Shown: positions 26,490 to 32,222 of the stretch, one piece after another
Layout: each line of letters starts with the position of its first letter
Position numbering within the stretch: position 1 is the stretch's first letter
Assembly: GCF_012933655.1 (NCBI RefSeq)
Contig: NZ_JABBJJ010000124.1
Coordinates: 1-32,222 of the forward strand
Reading direction: 5' to 3'
DNA: 32,222 bases
Source: Pyxidicoccus fallax
GTDB taxonomy: Bacteria; Myxococcota; Myxococcia; Myxococcales; Myxococcaceae
Made by a program: the position numbers and the translations under genes
The notes under the pieces: generated by a model
Databases searched by the model: none
What the model saw: only the letters and a program-made list of their open reading frames with translations
Told to the model about the DNA's origin: nothing

Positions 26490-27608
26490 ATGAGGCGCGT
26501 CCTGCTGGTGGTCGGGATGCTGTGCGTGAGCGCGTGTGCGTGGGGCCCCGGAATGCACATGGACGAGGGTGTCTTTCGCGAGCGATACGCTGGCAAGGCG
26601 GACGCGGGCGATGACGCGTATGAGATTGTCTCCATCACCCCGGCGCTGCTGAGCCAGCAGCTGGAGGCGCGTCGGAAGGCGGCGCCCGCGCGGAAGCTGG
26701 ACCCGCTGGCGAAGCTCGCCACGGACTACGCCTACCGGGTGGCCCCGCACGACGTGCTGAGCGTCATCGTGTACGACCACCCCGAGCTCACCATCCCCGC
26801 GGGAGAGTTCCGCTCCGCCGAGGCCAGCGGCCACCCGGTGGCCCCCGATGGGACGATGTTCTTCCCCCATGCCGGCGTCATCCGTGTCGCCGGCATGACG
26901 CTGCCGCAGATACGCGAGCTGCTGACGCAGCGGCTGACCTCCGTCATCGAGCGGCCCCAGCTCGACGTGCGCGTGGCGGGCTTCCGGGGCCAGAAGGTCC
27001 AGGTCACCGGCGAGGTGGCCACCCCCAGCACCGTTCCCATCACCGACGTGCCCCTGCGCGTGCAGGACGCCATCAGCCAGGCGCGCGGGCTCGGCCCCGA
27101 GGCGGACCTGCGCTCCGTCGTGCTCACCCGGGAGGGCCGGACGTACACCATCGACCTGCAGGCGCTCTACGAGGAGGGCGACATCAGCCAGAACTGGCTC
27201 CTCCAGGACGGGGACATCCTCCATGTCCCCGACCGGAGCCGGAACAAGGTCTTCGTCCTCGGCGAGGTGCGCAGGCCCTCCTCGCGCGTCATGGTGAAGG
27301 GGCGCATGTCGCTCGCGGAGGCCATTGGCGACAGCGAGGGCTTCGACCCGGTGACGTCCAATCCCTCCAAGGTCTATGTCATCCGCGGCAACTTCGACCG
27401 GCCCTCCATCTACAAGCTCGATGCCGGCTCGCCGGACGCGCTCCTGCTGGCCACGCAGTTCCAACTTCAACCACGTGACGTCGTGTTCGTATCGGCGCAC
27501 GACTTGACGCGCTGGAACCGCATCATCAGTCAAATCGAGCCAACAGTTCAGCTGCTCTGGGAGACGGTGCGCATCGGCGACGATGCAGTCATCCTTCGAA
27601 CCCAATGA
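26490..27608 (+). CDS. wza: Outer-membrane polysaccharide export lipoprotein (OPX, Wza family)
   Basis: A 372-residue OPX protein that forms the outer-membrane channel for a Wzx/Wzy-made polysaccharide. The signal peptide ends in a lipobox VSAC with Cys16. The export domain starts near residue 78 (DYAYRVAPHDVLSVIVYDHPEL) and is followed by two SLBB-type beta-grasp repeats (KVQVTGEVATPSTVPI near 170; KVFVLGEVRRPSSRVMV near 252). The last 30 residues (LTRWNRIISQIEPTVQLLWETV) can form the amphipathic outer-membrane helix of full-length Wza proteins. The start is ATG 26490. The stop overlaps the Wzc start (ATGA), indicating coupled synthesis of the channel and its inner-membrane partner. Which of the several myxobacterial polysaccharides it serves cannot be told from sequence. 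Confidence 0.94.
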   Translation: MRRVLLVVGMLCVSACAWGPGMHMDEGVFRERYAGKADAGDDAYEIVSITPALLSQQLEARRKAAPARKLDPLAKLATDYAYRVAPHDVLSVIVYDHPELTIPAGEFRSAEASGHPVAPDGTMFFPHAGVIRVAGMTLPQIRELLTQRLTSVIERPQLDVRVAGFRGQKVQVTGEVATPSTVPITDVPLRVQDAISQARGLGPEADLRSVVLTREGRTYTIDLQALYEEGDISQNWLLQDGDILHVPDRSRNKVFVLGEVRRPSSRVMVKGRMSLAEAIGDSEGFDPVTSNPSKVYVIRGNFDRPSIYKLDAGSPDALLLATQFQLQPRDVVFVSAHDLTRWNRIISQIEPTVQLLWETVRIGDDAVILRTQ

Positions 27609-29815
27609 CGAGCCACTCCAGCCCTGGCAAGGCTGTCGCCCGCTCCAGCCCTGGCCTTCCACCCGACGACGAGCTCGATCTCGGAGCCCACCTGGGCATC
27701 CTGCTCGAGTATCGCTGGTCGATTGTCGCCACGCTCGTCATCTGTCTGCTGGTGGGTGCCGGCTACATGGCCTTCGCCACGCCCACCTATCGCGCCAACG
27801 CCATCCTCCAAATCGAGCAGAAGGACAGCGGCAAGGGCGGGCTCGAGGAGCTGTTCGGAGACTTCTCCGGGGAGGTCTCCACGGAGATGGAGATCCTCAG
27901 CTCGCGAGAGCTGTTGGGACGGGTGGTGGACGAGCTCCGGCTCGACGTATCGGCCGAGCCGAGGCACCTCCCGCTCCTCGGCGCGATGCTCGCCCGCGCC
28001 CATGAAGGACCGGACGTCGCCGCTCCGCCGTGGGAGGGCCTGGGGGGGTACGCGTGGGGCGGTGAGCGCATCCGCGTGGAGAGGGTGGTCGTCCCCCGGG
28101 AGCTGGAGGACATTCCCCTCACCCTCGTGGCGGGTGAGGCCGGCGCGTACACGCTGCTCGGCCTGGACTCCGCGCCCCTGCTCAGCGGGCGTGTAGGGAC
28201 GACCGCCACGACGCCGCCGGGCACGTCCCCGCACGTGGAGCTGTTCCTCTCGGAGCTCAAGGCCCGCCCGGGGACGCGGTTCCTGGTGAGCCGGCGCTCT
28301 CGCCTCCTGGTGGTGGAGTCGCTCCAGCGCGCGCTGCGTCTGAGCGAGAAGGGCGCCGGCACCGGCGTGCTCACCGTGGCCCTGGAGGGGCCGGACCCGG
28401 AGGGAATCACCGCCACGCTCCAGACCATCGTCACGCACTACGTCCGCCAGAACGTGGAGCGCCGCAACGAGGAGGCGGAGCGGGCGCTGGTGTTCCTCGA
28501 CAGCCAGCTCCCCGGCCTGCGGACGGAGCTGGAGCGCGCGGAGGCGGCCCTCAGTGCCCACCGCGCCGGGCGGGGGACGGTCGACCTGGAGCAGGAGACC
28601 AAGGCCCTCCTGGACCGCGGCGTCGAGCTGGATGCGTCCATCTCCCAGCTCGAGCTCCAGCGCACGGAGATGCGGCAGCGCTTCACGCCCCGGCATCCGC
28701 TCATGCAGGCCATGGACCGGAAGCTGGCGCGGCTCAGGAGCGAGCGGAAGACGCTGGGTGCGCGCTTCAAGTCGCTGCCGGCCGCGGACGTCAAGGCGTC
28801 CCAGCTCCAGCGGGACGTGGACGTCGCCAACGCGCTGTACCTCCAGCTCAACAACAAGGCCCAGGAGTACCGCGTCCTGCGCTCCAGCACCGTCGGCAAC
28901 GCGCGCATCCTCGACGAGACGGTGGTGACGCGCGAGCCCGTGCGCCCGTCCCAGTCGGGCGTCCTCACCGTCAGCCTGGTGCTGGGGCTGACCCTCGGCG
29001 TGGCGCTCGCGTTCACCCGGCAGGCGCTCCACCGGGGCGTGTCGGACCCCGCGGCGCTGGAGGCACGGCTCGGGCTGCCCGTCTATGCCGCCATCCCCCT
29101 GGGGAAGAACGCCTCGCTCCGGGCGCGCGGCGAGCGCACCGTGCTGGCGCGCACGCACCCGCAGGACCTCGTCGTCGAGAGCCTTCGCGGCCTGAGGACC
29201 AGCCTCCAGTTCGCGATGAAGGACGCGCCCAACAACGTCATCGCCATCACCGGGCCGAGCCCCGGGGGGGGCAAGTCGTTCATCGCCGTCAACCTCGCGT
29301 GGGTGCTGGCGGATTCCGGCAAGCGCGTCCTGCTCGTGGACGCCAACCTGCGCGGGGGCTGGCTCCACCGCTGCTTCAGCGCGGAGCGCTCGCCGGGACT
29401 CGCCGAGCTCATCGACGGTACGGCCGACCCCGACACGGCGATACAGGCCGTCCCCGACCAGCGGCTGTCCTTCCTGTCCACCGGCGCCCCGCCGAACAAC
29501 CCCGCCGAGCTGCTGATGAGCGACCGGTTCGCGTCGCTCGTGGCGTGGATGTCGGCCGGGTTCGACCTCGTCGTCATCGACACGCCGCCGATTCTCGCGG
29601 TGACGGACGCGGCGCTCGTGGGCCGGCACGCGGGGGTGAATCTCATGGTGGTGCGCGCGGGCGCCCAGCCGATGCGGGAGGTGGCCGCCGCCGTGAAGCG
29701 GCTGGAGTTGAACGGCGTCCACGCGCGCGGCGTCATCTTCAACGGCGTGTCGCGCTCGCCGCGGGGCCGCGCGGTGAGCGGCATCTACCAGTACGAGTAC
29801 CCGACGGCGGGCTGA
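27605..29815 (+). CDS. wzc: Polysaccharide co-polymerase with tyrosine autokinase domain (Wzc family)
   Basis: A 736-residue inner-membrane PCP-2a protein that controls chain length and export. A Wzz-type periplasmic region with coiled coil (about 290-430) sits between two membrane helices (near 37-58 and 452-470). A cytoplasmic BY-kinase domain follows, with Walker A GPSPGGGKS (K557), Walker A' VLLVDANLR and Walker B LVVIDTPP. Walker A' normally reads D-x-D; here the second aspartate is asparagine. The C-terminal tyrosine cluster is short, Y728, Y730 and Y732 in YQYEY, and would be the trans-phosphorylated tail. Single-chain Wzc proteins of this form exist in Myxococcus beside split versions. 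It overlaps wza by four bases and precedes wzy by 19. Confidence 0.94.
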   Translation: MTSHSSPGKAVARSSPGLPPDDELDLGAHLGILLEYRWSIVATLVICLLVGAGYMAFATPTYRANAILQIEQKDSGKGGLEELFGDFSGEVSTEMEILSSRELLGRVVDELRLDVSAEPRHLPLLGAMLARAHEGPDVAAPPWEGLGGYAWGGERIRVERVVVPRELEDIPLTLVAGEAGAYTLLGLDSAPLLSGRVGTTATTPPGTSPHVELFLSELKARPGTRFLVSRRSRLLVVESLQRALRLSEKGAGTGVLTVALEGPDPEGITATLQTIVTHYVRQNVERRNEEAERALVFLDSQLPGLRTELERAEAALSAHRAGRGTVDLEQETKALLDRGVELDASISQLELQRTEMRQRFTPRHPLMQAMDRKLARLRSERKTLGARFKSLPAADVKASQLQRDVDVANALYLQLNNKAQEYRVLRSSTVGNARILDETVVTREPVRPSQSGVLTVSLVLGLTLGVALAFTRQALHRGVSDPAALEARLGLPVYAAIPLGKNASLRARGERTVLARTHPQDLVVESLRGLRTSLQFAMKDAPNNVIAITGPSPGGGKSFIAVNLAWVLADSGKRVLLVDANLRGGWLHRCFSAERSPGLAELIDGTADPDTAIQAVPDQRLSFLSTGAPPNNPAELLMSDRFASLVAWMSAGFDLVVIDTPPILAVTDAALVGRHAGVNLMVVRAGAQPMREVAAAVKRLELNGVHARGVIFNGVSRSPRGRAVSGIYQYEYPTAG

Positions 29816-29834
29816 GCCCGGACGGGAGGAGCGC

Positions 29835-31094
29835 GTGAGCTGGTTCCGATGCACGGCGCTGGGCTTCTTCGTCGCGCTCTACGTGCTCGCGGGCCGCTGG
29901 GGCTTCGACCGGCTGGGCCCCAAGGACGCCTCCGGGCCGAACCCGCTCCTGGAGCTGCGCCTGTGGGTCGTCATGGGCGGCTTCCTGCTCGCCACCGTGG
30001 GGCTGACCCATGCGGCCCACCGCCCGCCGAGGCCGGGCGAGACGCGGCTGGACGCGCGGCTCATGACGGCGCTGGTGCTGTTCTTCGGGTACCTGTGCGC
30101 CAGCGCGGCGTGGGCCCCCGACGCGGAGTTCGCCGTCTTGAAGCTCTACGAGGTCGTCCTGGCCGGGGTGATGACGCTGGGCGTGGGCCTCGCCGCGCTC
30201 CGGCAGCCCGCGGACCGCGTGCTGGACGGGTTCTGGACCATCGTCGTCACCGCCACGGGGCTGCTGGCGCTCGTCGGCCTGCGCACGTTCCTCGGCGGAG
30301 GCGGCGGCGCCCGGCTGGCGGTGATGGGCGGCGGCCCCAATGTCTTCGCCCGCCTCATGGGGATGTTCGCGCTCGGCGCCCTCTACTTCTGGCGGCGCGG
30401 GGGCAAGACGTGGCTGTGGATTCCGATGGCGGCCACCGGCGTGCTGCTCGCCATCCTCACCGGCTCTCGCGGCGGGGCGCTCTCCATCATCGGCGGCGTC
30501 CTCGCGTTCCTCGTCGTGGGACGCATCCCGCTGCGCCGGCTCGTCCTCCTGTCGCTGCTCGCCACCGTCGCGACCTCCGCCGTCATCTCCTTCACGCCGC
30601 TGGGCAAGGCGCTGACGCACTCCATGGAGGAGCGCTTCCTCAAGCTGACCCTGAAGTACCAGGGGGGCGACTCGGGGGAGGGGGGCGTGTACCTGTCCGG
30701 ACGCGAGGTCCTCTACGCGCGGGCGTACGCGCTCGCGCTCGACTACCCGGTGATGGGGGCCGGGCTCGCGGGCTTCCCCGGCCTGGGGCTGGGCGTCTAT
30801 CCCCACAACCTCTTCCTCGAGGTCTTCTGCGAGGGCGGCGTGCTGGGGCTGATGTTCCTCGGGCTGGTGCTGCTCTCCTGGGGGGTGTCCGCGTTCCGGG
30901 GCCGCCGCGGGCTCGACGCGGCGACCGTGGGCGCGGTGGTGCTGGTGCTCATCGGCAGCCAGTCCAGCGGCGACTTCTACGACGCCCGCTCCCTCTACCT
31001 GTTGATGGTGCTGTCCACCTGCACCATGGCCGCGGGGCTGGCGCGGAAGCACGTCCCCTCGGATGACGGTGCCATTGCCGAAGGAGCCACCTGA
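29835..31094 (+). CDS. wzy: O-antigen polymerase/ligase-family membrane protein (Wzy type)
   Basis: A 419-residue multi-pass inner-membrane protein with roughly ten hydrophobic helices. The Wzy_C-type signature TGSRGGALS (near residue 210) and the long periplasmic loop ending in YPHNLFLEVFCEGGVLGL (near 320-337) are what the family uses to recognise and join lipid-linked repeat units. It starts at GTG 29835 with GGAGGAG seven bases upstream. Placement between wzc and a glycosyltransferase supports polymerase rather than ligase. No flippase (Wzx) gene is seen in the window; it may lie further right. Confidence 0.88.
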   Translation: MSWFRCTALGFFVALYVLAGRWGFDRLGPKDASGPNPLLELRLWVVMGGFLLATVGLTHAAHRPPRPGETRLDARLMTALVLFFGYLCASAAWAPDAEFAVLKLYEVVLAGVMTLGVGLAALRQPADRVLDGFWTIVVTATGLLALVGLRTFLGGGGGARLAVMGGGPNVFARLMGMFALGALYFWRRGGKTWLWIPMAATGVLLAILTGSRGGALSIIGGVLAFLVVGRIPLRRLVLLSLLATVATSAVISFTPLGKALTHSMEERFLKLTLKYQGGDSGEGGVYLSGREVLYARAYALALDYPVMGAGLAGFPGLGLGVYPHNLFLEVFCEGGVLGLMFLGLVLLSWGVSAFRGRRGLDAATVGAVVLVLIGSQSSGDFYDARSLYLLMVLSTCTMAAGLARKHVPSDDGAIAEGAT

Positions 31095-31095
31095 A

Positions 31096-32222
31096 ATGCG
31101 AATCATCTACCTTCATCAGTATTTCACCACGCCCACGATGCAGGGCGGGACACGCTCCTACGAGCTCGCGCGCCGTCTGGTGCGCATGGGCCACGAGGTG
31201 CACATGGTGACGTCGGACCGGCAGCCCGGCAACGAGGCGCGGGGCTGGCGCGAGTCGGACGAGAGCGGCATCCACGTGCACTGGCTGCCGGTGCCGTACT
31301 CCCAGAAGATGAGCTACCCGGAGCGGATGCGCGCCTTCGGCAACTTCGCCATCAACTCCTCGCACCGGGCCGCGCAGCTCGCGGGTGACGTCGTCTATGC
31401 CACGAGCACGCCGCTGACCATCGCGGTGCCCGGCATCGTCGCCTCGAAGTGGAACCGGCGGCCCATGGTCTTCGAGGTGAGGGACTTGTGGCCCGCCATC
31501 CCCATCGCCGTGGGGGCGCTCAAGAGCCGCCCGGCCATCCTCGCCGCCCAGGCGCTGGAGAAGGCCGCGTACGCGGGCGCGGCGCACATCGTCGCGCTGT
31601 CGCCGGGGATGAAGGCCGGCGTGGAGGCGGCGGGCGTGTCGCCGGACAAGATCACCATCATCCCCAACCTCTGCGACCCGGAGCGCTTCCACGTCCCCGC
31701 CGCGGAGGGCCAGGCCTTCCGCCGGAAGTACCCGTGGCTGGGAGACAGGCCCATGGTGCTGTACGCGGGCACGCTGGGCCTCGTGAATGGCGTGGACTAC
31801 CTCGTCCGGGTCGCCGCGGACGTGCTGGCGCGGGACGCGGAGGTGCGCTTCGTCATCCTCGGGCGGGGCAGCGAGGAGCCCGCGCTGCACGCGCTGGCGG
31901 AGCGGCTGGGGGTGAAGGACCGCAACCTCTTCTTCCTGCCGCCGGTGCCGAAGGCGGAGGTGCCCGCGGTGCTCTCCGCGGCCACCATCGCCACGTCCCT
32001 CTTCACCGACGTGCCGGGCATGGAGGACAACTCCGCCAACAAGTTCTTCGACGCGCTCGCCTCCAGCCGCCCGCTGGCGCTCAACTACGGGGGCTGGCAG
32101 GCGGAGCTGCTCGAGCAGGAGCGCTTCGGTCTGCGCCTGCCCCCCAAGGACATCTCCGCCGCGGGGGCGATGCTGGCGAGGCGGGTGCGGGACTCGCAAT
32201 GGCTCGCGGAGGCGGGGAGCCG
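31096..32222 (+). CDS. GT4-family glycosyltransferase (3' truncated by window end)
   Basis: An open frame from ATG 31096, one base after the wzy stop and nine bases after AAGGAG, runs off the right edge with 375 codons visible. The N-terminus (MRIIYLHQYFTTPTMQGGTRSYELARRLVRMGHEV) is the acceptor-side Rossmann fold of WbuB/WcaI-like GT4 transferases. PMVLYAGTLGLVNGVDYLV near 216 opens the donor-binding domain, and MEDNSANKFFDALASSRPLALN near 314-335 covers the nucleotide-sugar site. It would add one sugar to the lipid-linked repeat unit at the cytoplasmic face. The donor sugar cannot be predicted. About 20-40 residues are probably missing. Confidence 0.92.
   Translation, partial: MRIIYLHQYFTTPTMQGGTRSYELARRLVRMGHEVHMVTSDRQPGNEARGWRESDESGIHVHWLPVPYSQKMSYPERMRAFGNFAINSSHRAAQLAGDVVYATSTPLTIAVPGIVASKWNRRPMVFEVRDLWPAIPIAVGALKSRPAILAAQALEKAAYAGAAHIVALSPGMKAGVEAAGVSPDKITIIPNLCDPERFHVPAAEGQAFRRKYPWLGDRPMVLYAGTLGLVNGVDYLVRVAADVLARDAEVRFVILGRGSEEPALHALAERLGVKDRNLFFLPPVPKAEVPAVLSAATIATSLFTDVPGMEDNSANKFFDALASSRPLALNYGGWQAELLEQERFGLRLPPKDISAAGAMLARRVRDSQWLAEAGS

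Noticed and set aside
27548..29854. Long minus-strand frame antisense to wzc
   Set aside because: Composition-driven shadow; wzc has intact kinase motifs.
1..32222. CRISPR arrays, insertion sequences and rRNA
   Set aside because: No regularly spaced repeats, transposase motifs, terminal inverted repeats or rRNA sequence were noticed. The CHAT gene is therefore not beside a CRISPR system in this window.

Overview
The window looks like the left end of a draft contig from a myxobacterium of the Myxococcaceae type. The evidence is very high GC with strong G/C at third codon positions, a trans-acting-type PKS/NRPS assembly line, a SitA-like lipoprotein toxin, and a Wza/Wzc/Wzy polysaccharide locus. 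Bases 1-50 are not genomic: positions 17-50 match the Illumina Nextera read-2 adapter at 29 of 34 bases, ending in the Tn5 mosaic end with one mismatch. The first gene is therefore cut at the contig edge.

Layout. (1) 52-7925, plus strand: the end of a secondary-metabolite line. It holds a PKS C-terminus (AT end, methyltransferase, ACP, no ketoreductase), then an NRPS (TubC-type docking, C, glycine-type A domain with a luciferase-like monooxygenase inserted between A4 and A5, PCP, TE), then a fumarylacetoacetate-hydrolase-family enzyme. The order resembles the MtaF/MtaG end of myxothiazol-type (beta-methoxyacrylate) pathways, where an added glycine is alpha-hydroxylated and cleaved to leave a terminal amide. 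(2) 8010-10144, minus strand: a SitA-like lipoprotein toxin with an HNH-type C-terminus, followed by two DUF2019-like presumed immunity genes. A 3' scrap of a second toxin lies between the two immunity genes. (3) tRNA-Leu(UAA) at 10390-10475. (4) 10729-17791, minus strand: a tightly coupled three-gene operon. It encodes a 1813-residue protein with an intact CHAT protease domain and a second, catalytically dead CHAT domain, a protein with a weak sigma-factor-like helix-turn-helix, and a small unrecognised protein. This is the best candidate for an undescribed system.

(5) 18094-18696, minus: an atypical SDR. (6) 18855-24728, plus: a carotenoid oxygenase, an ABC1-family kinase, a CruA/CruP-like lycopene cyclase-family flavoprotein and a CrtU-like carotene desaturase/methyltransferase. 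Together these suggest cyclic or aromatic carotenoid and apocarotenoid metabolism. (7) 24787-25434: an unrecognised membrane protein. (8) 25650 to the end, plus: a NeuD-type acetyltransferase, Wza, Wzc, Wzy and a GT4 glycosyltransferase that runs off the right edge. This is a Wzx/Wzy-type polysaccharide assembly and export locus.

Regions 2-4 sit next to a tRNA and contain antagonism and probable defence genes, so they may form a variable island. No integrase, transposase, CRISPR array or second tRNA fragment was seen.
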